Part shown: positions 25,984-33,935 of the stretch, piece by piece
Numbering within the stretch: the stretch's first letter is position 1
Layout of the letters: each line of letters begins with the position of its first letter
Assembly (NCBI GenBank): GCA_018819105.1
Contig: JAHJQV010000026.1
Span: 1-49,276, forward strand
Length of the DNA: 49,276 bases
DNA from: Gammaproteobacteria bacterium
Lineage (GTDB): Bacteria > Pseudomonadota > Gammaproteobacteria > Xanthomonadales > Wenzhouxiangellaceae
Reading direction: 5' to 3'
Translations under genes and position numbers: made by a program
The notes under the pieces: model-generated
The model's input: only the letters and a program-made list of their open reading frames with translations
What the model was told of the DNA's origin: nothing
Databases searched by the model: none

Positions 25984-27081
25984 GTGCTTGAAAATTTCAG
26001 ACATTACCTGATTTTGGCGATATGCTGTTTTTACAGCCTGCTGCCGATGCGCCTTTTTGCTGAAGATCATGCGCTGTGCAAAACACTCGATCAGGATGTT
26101 GCCATCGTTGAGCGGCAACAACCCGCTTTCCCCTACTTTGCTGCACTTTATTGTGTCGAAGGCTGGGTGCGGCTTGAATTCACCATCAATACCATTGGCC
26201 GCGCAGAAGACATCACGGTGCTGGACAGTTCGGCTCCCGGCGTGTTTGATTCTGTCACCAACGCCGTCGAACACTGGAAATTCCTGCCACGCTGCGTTGA
26301 GGGAGAACCGGTAAAGCAAACAGCAACGCAAGTCATTGACTTTGCACTGGCATCCTACAACGTTGAACAGTGCCAGACTGCGATCCCTGAGCAATTGCTT
26401 GACACCCTGATCAATCTCGCATCGATCAGAACTGAACTGACTGAAAAGGTCAATAATAATCAGTCAATTGATGACTATTTGCCGCTTACAGCCGTCGGCA
26501 GCGATGAGCTTGGGCAACTGGAGCAGATCCATCTTGATCACATGGCCAAGTTGTTGGAAATGCGTGTGCAGTGGTACCAACTGTACTCTGAGAACAACGA
26601 CATTGATGCGCTGATTCCATTGCTATCACCAGCCTACCTGGAGGCTGACGTTGATTTCAACGATGCTCAGCAATTGGTCAGCTCTGTGCAGCAATCCATC
26701 GTCTCCCGCTGGCAGACCTATCTGCAGCTCAACGCCCAGTTCAGGCAAACACTGCATGAAGTCGCAACAGAACTTTCAGATCTCGACACCGCTTCACGAG
26801 CCATTCTCATTGACAATAGCATCACTTCCCAGCTGGCCGAAGTCGAACAGGTGAAACAAATACAGCAAACCGAGCTGGACATCGCGCAACGTTATCATGA
26901 TCTCAGTCTCTGGTTGCATCTGAACAGGCGATCGTGGCAATCCGAAGACGGCCAACTCCAGTTCAAAGATGTGGCCGACGCGGATTACTACGCCGATCAA
27001 TTGCAGAAACTCGAAGATCAAATCAGCCATTTGCAGAACAAGCTGTATCTACCAATCAGCATTGCCGCCAAAGCACTCTGA
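25984..27081 (+). CDS. Exported protein with TonB C-terminal-like domain followed by long helical region
   Basis: 365 residues with a GTG start. A signal peptide or N-terminal anchor (HYLILAICCFYSLLPMRLFA) is followed by a TonB-C-like domain at about 45-125 (PAFPYFAALYCVEGWVRLEF, TINTIGRAEDITVLDSSAPG, VEHWKFLPRCVEGEPV). The remaining roughly 235 residues are helical and Gln/Leu-rich with coiled-coil character (QLAEVEQVKQIQQTELDIAQ, QLQKLEDQISHLQNKLYL). True TonB has the domain at the C-terminus after a proline-rich linker; here the order is reversed and no linker exists, so energy transduction is doubtful. No ExbB/ExbD nearby. Function unknown; probably periplasmic. Confidence 0.7.
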   Translation: MLENFRHYLILAICCFYSLLPMRLFAEDHALCKTLDQDVAIVERQQPAFPYFAALYCVEGWVRLEFTINTIGRAEDITVLDSSAPGVFDSVTNAVEHWKFLPRCVEGEPVKQTATQVIDFALASYNVEQCQTAIPEQLLDTLINLASIRTELTEKVNNNQSIDDYLPLTAVGSDELGQLEQIHLDHMAKLLEMRVQWYQLYSENNDIDALIPLLSPAYLEADVDFNDAQQLVSSVQQSIVSRWQTYLQLNAQFRQTLHEVATELSDLDTASRAILIDNSITSQLAEVEQVKQIQQTELDIAQRYHDLSLWLHLNRRSWQSEDGQLQFKDVADADYYADQLQKLEDQISHLQNKLYLPISIAAKAL

Positions 27082-27243
27082 TCCTCCTGCGGACAGATTC
27101 TCCCATGGCTCAGTCATGTTGGTTGCGATCCGGCATCCTGTCTCAACTGCAGACAGGTAGACCTTGTTGGCAGCATCCAGCCATGCATCCACACCGCGTG
27201 CAGATTACAATGATGGTCTTGTCCACAGTCAGGGAATCTGTTC

Positions 27244-28368
27244 ATGGCCACAATCGCCATTCTCAAGGAACATGGCAGCGGTGAGCGGCGCGTGGCGCTG
27301 GATCCGCCCAGCTGTCGCAAGCTGATCGATCAGGGCCACACGCTGCAGGTGCAGCGCGATGCCGGTGCCGAGGCCGGTTTCAGCAACCAGGCCTATGCGG
27401 ACGCCGGTGCCAAGCTGCTCGACGATGCCCAATCCACGATGCAGGGCTGTGATGTCCTGCTGTGGATCAATCCTCCGACACACGAAACCCTCAAACCTCT
27501 GGAATCAGGCCGTACCCTGATCGGCCAGATGCTGCCGGGCCTGCACGATCATCTGCTCGACGATCTGCGTCAGGGCCAGCATCTGGCGCTGGGCATGGAG
27601 CTGGTGCCACGCATCACCCGCGCCCAGAGCATGGACGTGCTGTCATCCCAGGCCACCATCGCCGGTTACCAGGCGGCGCTGATTGCGGCCGATCTGTGCC
27701 CGCGGGTGTTTCCCATGCTCACCACCGCCGCCGGTACCTTGCGTCCGGCCAAGGTGGTCATCATCGGCGCCGGTGTCGCCGGCCTGCAGGCGATCGCCAC
27801 CTGTCGTCGGCTGGGTGCCCAGGTGGAAGCCTATGACATCCGTGCGGCCGCACGCGAGCAGGTGCAGTCACTGGGGGCACGCATGATTGATACCGGCGTC
27901 GACGCCGAGACCGAGGGTGGCTATGCCCGCGACCTCACCGAGGCAGAAAGACAGCAACAGGCCGACGTGCTGGCCGAGCATCTGGCCAAAGCAGACGTGG
28001 TCATCAGCACCGCTGCCATCCCCGGTCGGCCGGCACCGAAGATCATCACCAAAGCCATGGTCGAGGGCATGCAGTCTGGTGCGGTGATCGTTGATCTGGC
28101 CGCCGAGACCGGCGGCAACTGTGAGCTAACCCAGCGTGGCGAAACCATCAACGTCAATGGCGTCATCGTTGCCGGGGTGGTCAACATGCCCAGCCGCGCG
28201 CCGCTGCACGCCAGCGAAATGTACGCCCGCAATCTGCTGGAACTGCTGAAACTGGTGTTTGACGAGCAAGCACAGGTGGCACCGGATTTTGATGACGAAG
28301 TCATCGCCGGCTGCGTGCTGAGCCGGGACGGTCGCATCGTGCACAAACTCTACGCCGACAAGGAGTAA
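27244..28368 (+). CDS. pntA: NAD(P) transhydrogenase subunit alpha, soluble domain I part
   Basis: 374 residues, the soluble NAD(H)-binding part of proton-translocating transhydrogenase. Two Rossmann lobes are visible: an AlaDH/PNT N-terminal lobe (ATIAILKEHGSGERRVALDP, YADAGAKLLDDA) and an NAD lobe with VVIIGAGVAGLQA (about 171-183), VEAYDIRAAAREQV and VIVDLAAETGGNCE. In enterics this is fused to membrane helices; here the membrane part is the separate next gene, as in Rhodospirillum and many others. ATG 27244 with AGGGA upstream. The enzyme balances NADPH and NADH using the proton gradient. Confidence 0.95.
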   Translation: MATIAILKEHGSGERRVALDPPSCRKLIDQGHTLQVQRDAGAEAGFSNQAYADAGAKLLDDAQSTMQGCDVLLWINPPTHETLKPLESGRTLIGQMLPGLHDHLLDDLRQGQHLALGMELVPRITRAQSMDVLSSQATIAGYQAALIAADLCPRVFPMLTTAAGTLRPAKVVIIGAGVAGLQAIATCRRLGAQVEAYDIRAAAREQVQSLGARMIDTGVDAETEGGYARDLTEAERQQQADVLAEHLAKADVVISTAAIPGRPAPKIITKAMVEGMQSGAVIVDLAAETGGNCELTQRGETINVNGVIVAGVVNMPSRAPLHASEMYARNLLELLKLVFDEQAQVAPDFDDEVIAGCVLSRDGRIVHKLYADKE

Positions 28369-28373
28369 CGAAA

Positions 28374-28697
28374 ATGGAAGGTTTTCTGACCCTGTATGTG
28401 ATCATGCTCGCCGCCGTGGCCGGCTTCGAGCTGATCTCGAAAGTGCCGGCGGTGCTGCACACGCCGCTGATGTCGGGCTCCAACTTCATCCATGGCATTG
28501 TGCTGGTCGGTGCCATGGTGGCGCTGGGCCAGGCGGAAACCACCATGGAACAGGTCATCGGCTTCGTCGCCGTGTTCCTCGGCGCTGGCAACGTGGTCGG
28601 CGGTTACGTGGTCACCGAGCGCATGCTGCAGATGTTCAAGCGCAGTGACCAGCAGGAGCAGCGCGCCGAGCGTGCTGCCGAGGAGACCTCGTCATGA
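28374..28697 (+). CDS. pntA2: NAD(P) transhydrogenase subunit alpha, membrane part
   Basis: 107 residues with three to four hydrophobic helices (FLTLYVIMLAAVAGFELI, IHGIVLVGAMVALG, VIGFVAVFLGAGNVVGGYVV) and the ERMLQMFKR end typical of the small PntAB/PntA2 subunit. The VPAVLHTPLMSGSNFIHGI segment is the conserved loop of domain II. Five bases after pntA, with AAGGAG in front. The stop overlaps the pntB start by four bases. Confidence 0.94.
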   Translation: MEGFLTLYVIMLAAVAGFELISKVPAVLHTPLMSGSNFIHGIVLVGAMVALGQAETTMEQVIGFVAVFLGAGNVVGGYVVTERMLQMFKRSDQQEQRAERAAEETSS

Positions 28698-30106
28698 TGC
28701 CCGAGTGGATGAACCAGTTCGTCATTCCCGCGGCGTATTTTGTCGCTGCGTTGGTGCTGATTCTGGGACTGCGCGCGATGAGCAGCCCGGTCACCGCCCG
28801 CCGCGGCATTGTGCTGGCCGGCCTGGGCATGGCGCTGGCGGTGCTGGTCAGCTTTGTGCATCCGGAAGTGATGGGCAATTACCTGCTGATGATCATTGCC
28901 ATTGCCGTCAGCGGCGTGCTGGCGCTGGTCAGCGCGCGGCGGGTGCCGATGACCGACATGCCGCAAATGATCGCGCTATACAACGGCATGGGTGGCGGCT
29001 CGGCCGCTGCCATTGCTGCGGTCGAACTGTTGCGCATCCAGGGCGGCCACGATGCCGGTCTGCTGCTGGCGGTGATCGCCGGAAGCGGTGCGCTGATCGG
29101 CGCGGTGGCGTTTTCCGGTTCGCTGATCGCATTCGCCAAACTGCAGGGCTGGATGAAGCGCAACTGGCGCTTTCCCGGCCAGCAGTGGGTCAATCTGCTG
29201 CTGTTTGCTGCCACCCTGGTGTCCGGCTTCATGGTGGTGGCCGGCATCCACACCGATGGCTTGTCGGCGGGCACGCTGATGCTGGCGTTTTTCACCCTAG
29301 CGCTGGTGTTTGGCGTGCTCATGACGCTGCCGATCGGCGGTGCCGACATGCCGGTGGTGATCTCGCTGTACAACGCACTGACCGGACTGGCGGTGGGCCT
29401 GGAAGGTTATGTGCTGGACATACCGGCGATGATGATTGCCGGCGTGGTGGTCGGCGCGGCCGGCACCATGCTCACACAACTGATGGCGAAAGCCATGAAC
29501 CGGCCATTGTCCAACGTGCTGTTCGCCGGCTTTGGCACCGGCGATGATGGTGCCGCTGCCGCCGGTGGCGACGGCAGCATGACCGCCATTGAGGCAGTCG
29601 ATGGTGCCATTCTCATGGCCTATGCCGAGACCGTGATCATTGTGCCCGGATACGGCATGGCGGTGGCTCAGGCACAGCACAAGATCTGGGAATTGACGCA
29701 GATCCTGCGCAAACGCGGTGTGCGCGTGAAATTTGCCATTCATCCGGTGGCCGGACGCATGCCGGGTCACATGAATGTGCTGCTGGCCGAGGCCGGGGTG
29801 CCGTACGACCTGATCGAGGATATGGAAGACATCAACGACTCCTTCAGCCAGGCCGATGTGGCGCTGGTGATCGGAGCCAACGATGTGGTCAATCCGGCCG
29901 CCCGCGATGACACCGCCAGCCCGATCTACGGCATGCCGATTCTCAATGTCGATCAGGCAAAGAATGTGATTGTGATCAAACGTGGTCGCGGCACCGGCTT
30001 TGCCGGCATCGAGAACGCACTGTTCGTGGCCGACAACACCAAGATGCTGTTCGGTGACGCACAGAAGATGGCACAGGAACTGATTGCCGGAGTGAAAACG
30101 CTGTAG
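28694..30106 (+). CDS. pntB: NAD(P) transhydrogenase subunit beta
   Basis: 470 residues. About nine transmembrane helices (up to about residue 250, including IALYNGMGGGSAAAIAAVE and the LPIGGADMPVVISLYNALTG proton-path region) are followed by the NADP-binding domain III with VIIVPGYGMAVAQAQHKI (about 315-332), HPVAGRMPGHMNVLLAEAGV, the DVALVIGANDVVNPAA block and the VIKRGRGTGFAGIEN loop. ATGA overlap with the small subunit. Last gene of the pnt operon; no clear terminator is seen in the 190-base gap downstream. Confidence 0.96.
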   Translation: MMPEWMNQFVIPAAYFVAALVLILGLRAMSSPVTARRGIVLAGLGMALAVLVSFVHPEVMGNYLLMIIAIAVSGVLALVSARRVPMTDMPQMIALYNGMGGGSAAAIAAVELLRIQGGHDAGLLLAVIAGSGALIGAVAFSGSLIAFAKLQGWMKRNWRFPGQQWVNLLLFAATLVSGFMVVAGIHTDGLSAGTLMLAFFTLALVFGVLMTLPIGGADMPVVISLYNALTGLAVGLEGYVLDIPAMMIAGVVVGAAGTMLTQLMAKAMNRPLSNVLFAGFGTGDDGAAAAGGDGSMTAIEAVDGAILMAYAETVIIVPGYGMAVAQAQHKIWELTQILRKRGVRVKFAIHPVAGRMPGHMNVLLAEAGVPYDLIEDMEDINDSFSQADVALVIGANDVVNPAARDDTASPIYGMPILNVDQAKNVIVIKRGRGTGFAGIENALFVADNTKMLFGDAQKMAQELIAGVKTL

Positions 30107-30242
30107 CTTGCACTGTTGGTTCCCATGCTGGCTTGTGGTAGCGGCTTACCATGTGCATGCAGCCAGGAACATGGCAAGACAATGCGGTCATGACGACGTC
30201 ACAGTCAGCCATCATCATGACCTATGGCACAGTCACTGACTG

Positions 30243-30284
30243 TTGAAAAAAACCAAACAGGTGTTATAGTGTTGTAAAACACTA
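30243..30284 (+). promoter_or_regulatory. Promoter with inverted-repeat operator before the large lipoprotein gene
   Basis: TTGAAA (30243-30248) and TATAGT (30265-30270) are 16 bases apart. A perfect inverted repeat TAGTGTT-GTAA-AACACTA (30267-30284) overlaps the -10 box and the expected start point, so a dimeric repressor bound there would block transcription. No regulator gene is adjacent. The 30107-30242 stretch before it shows nothing else I can support. Confidence 0.6.
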
Positions 30285-30296
30285 GAGGATAAAACC

Positions 30297-32084
30297 ATGT
30301 CGACAACTCGCCTAATCACTGTATTGACCGCCGCGCTGCTGCTGGCAGGCTGTGGCAAGGATAAGCCTGAAAGTGCCAGCGATCCCTATGCCAGGGTACC
30401 GGCCGATACCGCCTATTTCTTCACCAATCTGGAAAACGTTGATGCGGAATTGCAGGCCTTCATCTGGGAACAGATGGTCATGCCGCTCAATGATACCTTG
30501 CAGAATCTGTCCAGCGAGCCGCTGTACCTGCCAGAGCTGGATGACGAAGATGCCGCGCATGTGTTGCGGCTGCAGGAAAAACTGCTGGCGTTTCTTGCCG
30601 ATGTGGACTCACCGCAGCAATGGGCTGAGAAAACCGGACTGGCCACCGAGGGCCAGAGCATGATGTATGCGCTGGAGCTGTTCCCGGTGATCACCCAGCC
30701 TGTGGCCGATCAGGCCAGACTGGACGCGCTGATACTCGATGCCGTGGATGAACTGCGACTGACCGCCGATGTGGTCGATGTCGATGGCCAGCCGGTCAAC
30801 GCCGTGCACGGCGACAAAGACGACGCGCCGATCAGTCTGTACTGGCGCAGCAGCAGTGATCGACTGACCACGGCCATACTGCCGGATGCCACCGCCGCCG
30901 CCCTGTTGCCAATGGTGTTCGGCGAGCAGCTCCCCACCCTGCCGATGAGCGCGGCGACGATACGACAAATGAACGAAAAGCACGGCTTCTCCGACATCGG
31001 CAGCGGTTTCATCAAGCCGGCGTCGATGTTTCAGGTGCTGGCCGACGACGGCAGTCAGACCCACGGCATGCTGTCTGCCCTGGCCGCCAGCAGTGGCGAC
31101 GATGACCTGCAGGAAATGCTGGACTTCACACAGGATCCGCAATGCGTGAGCGAAATGAACGACCTGCTCAGCCGCATGCCGCAAATCAGCATCGGCTTGA
31201 CCGAATTGAGCAGGCAGGCCTACAGCACCCGTGTGGTCACCGCGCTGGATCAGCGCACCCAGGCGCTGGTGCAATCCATGCTGGGGGATGCCCCGATTGG
31301 CAACGATCCGGGCGGTCTGTTCAACATGGCCATGAACATCAGTGTGGGCAACAGCATCAAGGCCATGCGCAGCCTGGCGGAGACCGCACTGGCCGATCCG
31401 TTCCAGTGTGCAGCACTGGAGGATCTGAACGCCACCGCGCAGCAGCTGCTGGACGCTGCCAATGCACCGATTCCACCGTTCATCGGCAATCTGACCGGCT
31501 TCGCCATGCAGATTGCAGACATCGGCAGCGTCAATTTCTCCGCGGAGGATTTTGATCTCGCCGCCATGCTCGATAAACTGGACAGCAGTTTCGTCCTGTA
31601 TACCGACAACGCCGAAATGCTGCTCGGCATGGGGCAGATGTTTCTGCCGCAGCTCAATGGCGTGGAACTTGAACCAGGTGCCGAGCCGCAGCCGATTGAT
31701 GTGCCGGACATGGGCATGCTGAACCAGCCTGTGTATGCCGCGTTGACCGAGAAAGCCATCGGCATCAGTTACGGTGCCAACTCCACGGCGGGTCTGAGCG
31801 ATCTGCTGCAGGGCAGCAAGGTCATGCCTGATGCACTGCTGACTGCTGGCATTGATGCAAAACGCTACAACCAGATCATCAATGACACCATGCAGCAGGC
31901 ATTGTCCATGGAATCCATCGACGAATCCGACGATCCGGAAGCCTACCGCGATCTGCAGCGCACCAGGGAAATGATCGAGAACAACCTCAAATACAGTGAC
32001 AACCTGGGCCAGAACTTCACCACGCTGCGCATCACAGCCGATGGTCTGGTGCTGGACACTCGCCAGGAGTACGATCTGGACTGA
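30297..32084 (+). CDS. Large lipoprotein of unknown function
   Basis: 595 residues. Lipoprotein signal MSTTRLITVLTAALLLAGCG with lipobox LAGC; the mature protein is acidic and rich in Ala, Leu, Asp, Gln and Met, with no membrane helix, no repeats obvious by eye and only three further cysteines. Motif-like stretches (ARVPADTAYFFTNLENVDAE, MGSGFIKPAS-like glycine turns, VLYTDNAEMLLGMGQMFLPQ) recall DUF3352-type extracytoplasmic proteins, but I would not assign the family. Preceded by a strong promoter with an operator-like palindrome, and followed by REP repeats, so it is a single-gene unit. AGAGGA ribosome site. Confidence 0.75.
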   Translation: MSTTRLITVLTAALLLAGCGKDKPESASDPYARVPADTAYFFTNLENVDAELQAFIWEQMVMPLNDTLQNLSSEPLYLPELDDEDAAHVLRLQEKLLAFLADVDSPQQWAEKTGLATEGQSMMYALELFPVITQPVADQARLDALILDAVDELRLTADVVDVDGQPVNAVHGDKDDAPISLYWRSSSDRLTTAILPDATAAALLPMVFGEQLPTLPMSAATIRQMNEKHGFSDIGSGFIKPASMFQVLADDGSQTHGMLSALAASSGDDDLQEMLDFTQDPQCVSEMNDLLSRMPQISIGLTELSRQAYSTRVVTALDQRTQALVQSMLGDAPIGNDPGGLFNMAMNISVGNSIKAMRSLAETALADPFQCAALEDLNATAQQLLDAANAPIPPFIGNLTGFAMQIADIGSVNFSAEDFDLAAMLDKLDSSFVLYTDNAEMLLGMGQMFLPQLNGVELEPGAEPQPIDVPDMGMLNQPVYAALTEKAIGISYGANSTAGLSDLLQGSKVMPDALLTAGIDAKRYNQIINDTMQQALSMESIDESDDPEAYRDLQRTREMIENNLKYSDNLGQNFTTLRITADGLVLDTRQEYDLD

Positions 32085-32175
32085 ACACCTGATCCAGCCC
32101 GGGCGGCACTGCCGCTCGGGAGCCTGTCGCGCCGCTGCATTGATGGGCAAGCCTGTAAGCACCATCCAGTTTATG

Positions 32176-32284
32176 TTCGCCTGCAAGCAGGCTCCTACCC
32201 GGCTTACGGCAGCTGGATGGTTAGCCTGCAGGCTGGCTCCAAGCATGCAATGGCTTGAATTGTAGGAGCCTGCTGGCAGGCGAA
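32176..32284. repeat. Inverted pair of the second REP family
   Basis: TTCGCCTGCAAGCAGGCTCC (32176-32195, continuing TAC) and its counterpart GTAGGAGCCTGCTGGCAGGC (32262-32281, continuing GAA) face each other about 60 bases apart. Between them TAGCCTGCAGGCTGGCTCC looks like a decayed third unit, and CCATCCAGTT/AGCTGGATGG form another short palindrome. Same family as 7237-7259. Together with the 113-bp thrC fragment this fills the 32085-32612 gap between genes. Confidence 0.75.
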
Positions 32285-32334
32285 CCATATAGATCCCAAG
32301 AGCAGCAAGCCGAGCTGATTACGGGATATCGACA

Positions 32335-32447
32335 TCAATCCGGCAGCGGATACTTCAGACCGGTGGCACAGTTGAACAGCACCACATCCTCACCCGGCTG
32401 AATCCAGCCGCAGTCTGCCAGCTGCTGTGCCGCCGCCAGCGTGGCGG
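32335..32447 (-). pseudogene. 113-bp fragment: duplicated 3' end of the threonine synthase gene
   Basis: Bases 32335-32447 are identical to 34852-34964, the last 37 codons and stop of the threonine synthase gene (shared peptide includes QLADCGWIQPGEDVVLF and NCATGLKYPLPD). Identity ends abruptly at 32447/34964. The fragment has no start of its own with meaning; upstream sequence is unrelated. The two copies lie in the same orientation 2517 bases apart and bracket three AT-richer genes, the layout expected of an insertion into a gene's 3' end that restores the gene and leaves a copy at the far side. Confidence 0.9.
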
Positions 32448-32507
32448 GCTCATCCATGCATATATGCACGCTCATAATGACCCAGACCTGTTTATTTAAA
32501 AAGCGAA

Positions 32508-32536
32508 TTGACAAGCACATCGCTCAATGCTAGCCT
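32508..32536 (+). promoter_or_regulatory. Probable promoter of the bracketed gene group
   Basis: A consensus -35 TTGACA (32508-32513) is followed at 17 bases by TAGCCT (32531-32536), a weak -10. About 75 bases of AT-rich leader follow before the first gene at 32613. GGAG lies before the ATG. Confidence 0.5.
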
Positions 32537-32612
32537 GATATTCATAAAAAGGGGGGAAAGGGTTGAATCAGAGACATGGAATGTTACTGATCAAAGATAA
32601 TGGAGATTCGTT

Positions 32613-33062
32613 ATGAACACAGTTCCCCCCAACACCCCGAGTGTATCAGCACAATTACTACTGAAGTTTAGCAGCATAGCGCTGACTGCGCTGCTGGCAC
32701 AATCTGTATACGCCGGTAGCACCAACACCACCTGTGAGATGATCAACCCCAATCCACCACGCGAGTTCGTCTGTGACACTTTTGGCGATGGTGCCACACT
32801 GGTATCACAGACCTGGTCGCTGACAAGTGCAGGAACCATCCTGGGCCAGACCACCGGCCTGCTGGCTGTAAGATGCGGTGGTGGCTCGAGCGTTGGCTAC
32901 CAATTTATCGCTTCGCTGTCAGATGGCATGACTGATACTGGCTCTGGCAGCCTTCCCTGTGGAAACGGTGGTGGATCAGATTTTCCTGGACCTGTCGAAC
33001 AATGTATTCCAGTCAATGGCCCATGCCCGGAGCCAGAGAGCATTCCTGTTCCTGATTCCTGA
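32613..33062 (+). CDS. Secreted small protein, unknown function
   Basis: 149 residues. A long signal peptide (hydrophobic SSIALTALLAQSVYAGS, cleavage near VYAGS) leads to a mature domain of about 110 residues rich in Gly, Ser, Thr and Pro with six cysteines (TTCEMINPNPPREFVC, AVRCGGGSSVG, GSGSLPCGNGGGS, EQCIPVNGPCPEPE), ending in a proline-rich tail. Disulfide-stabilised, strand-rich extracellular protein by appearance. I recognise no family. First of three exported proteins inside the 113-bp direct repeats; 61 bases before the next. Confidence 0.65.
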   Translation: MNTVPPNTPSVSAQLLLKFSSIALTALLAQSVYAGSTNTTCEMINPNPPREFVCDTFGDGATLVSQTWSLTSAGTILGQTTGLLAVRCGGGSSVGYQFIASLSDGMTDTGSGSLPCGNGGGSDFPGPVEQCIPVNGPCPEPESIPVPDS

Positions 33063-33123
33063 ACAGATCAGTCATAATCGACCTAAACAGGATATTCATT
33101 TTTTAATTATCGATGAGTTGAAG

Positions 33124-33867
33124 ATGTCAATATCTCATAAATTTAATTTACTAATACTGCTGTTGCTGAGTTTCTCAGCAACAGCCCAGTTTGGCGTTAA
33201 TGACGGTTTTGTCAATACTAATGCAGTGCAATCCCTGCATTTGCTTGTGAGCCGTGCCGACAATGCCTACCAGAAGCAGAATTACAAAACTGCATTCAAT
33301 TTTTATCAGATTCTATCCAAACAAGCCTGGGATCAATTCTCGCAGTATCGCATAGCTTACATGTATGCCAACGGTCAACATGTCAGGCAAAACTATATCA
33401 TGGCTTATGCCTGGTCTACTCTAGCGGCAGAAACCGGCATTCCTGAGTTTAAACAATATAACTTACTTATCACTAATAAGATTGATGATAAAGACCTTGC
33501 AAAAGCTAAGGACATTGCAAACCGTTTGATAAGAGAATATGGCGTATTTCAGCAGGCCATGGCAAGCAGCAAGATGCTGCGAAAGGAAAAATTCAGCTGC
33601 ACTGGATCTCGTGTTGGGAATAGCTGTTCAAGAATAAGCTCCAGCGGTCCATCTTGCAGCATTGCGGCCGATCGTCCGCCGCCGCCGAAATGTCTACGCA
33701 TGGGGCGCCTAGGGCTGAACTCTGTAGCAGGTAATTTTCCATTACGTCTAAAAAGAGCTGAGCAACATTTGGAATTACTCATGCAGGAGTTCAACCCCGG
33801 CAGAGTGGAACTGCGTGATTTAGAGTTGTTTGAGGATGAAGTCAACGACGATGATGATTCCGAATAG
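33124..33867 (+). CDS. Secreted TPR/Sel1-like protein with Cys-rich C-terminal module (paralog 1)
   Basis: 247 residues. Signal peptide (FNLLILLLLSFSATAQF), then a helical segment with Sel1/TPR-like repeats (ADNAYQKQNYKTAFNFYQIL, WDQFSQYRIAYMYANGQHV, NYIMAYAWSTLAAETGI), then a distinct C-terminal module KEKFSCTGSRVGNSC ... PSCSIAADR ... KCLRMGRLGLNSVAGNFPL with four cysteines and a short acidic tail (NDDDDSE). The next gene encodes the same architecture. Sel1-like repeats usually mediate protein contacts in the periplasm; the C-terminal module is not one I know. Start at 33124 follows from the signal peptide. Marked low GC compared with the flanking chromosome. Confidence 0.75.
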   Translation: MSISHKFNLLILLLLSFSATAQFGVNDGFVNTNAVQSLHLLVSRADNAYQKQNYKTAFNFYQILSKQAWDQFSQYRIAYMYANGQHVRQNYIMAYAWSTLAAETGIPEFKQYNLLITNKIDDKDLAKAKDIANRLIREYGVFQQAMASSKMLRKEKFSCTGSRVGNSCSRISSSGPSCSIAADRPPPPKCLRMGRLGLNSVAGNFPLRLKRAEQHLELLMQEFNPGRVELRDLELFEDEVNDDDDSE

Positions 33868-33935
33868 AAGGTTCCCGAGCTTATTGCTGAGGCACCCAGT
33901 GGTACTGATCGTGATCATTAGATAGAGGGTAAATT

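Noticed and set aside
32335-32520. 61-codon open frame ending in the threonine synthase C-terminus
   Set aside because: Only the last 36 residues are from the duplicated thrC end; the beginning is unrelated intergenic sequence, so it is a fragment and not a gene.
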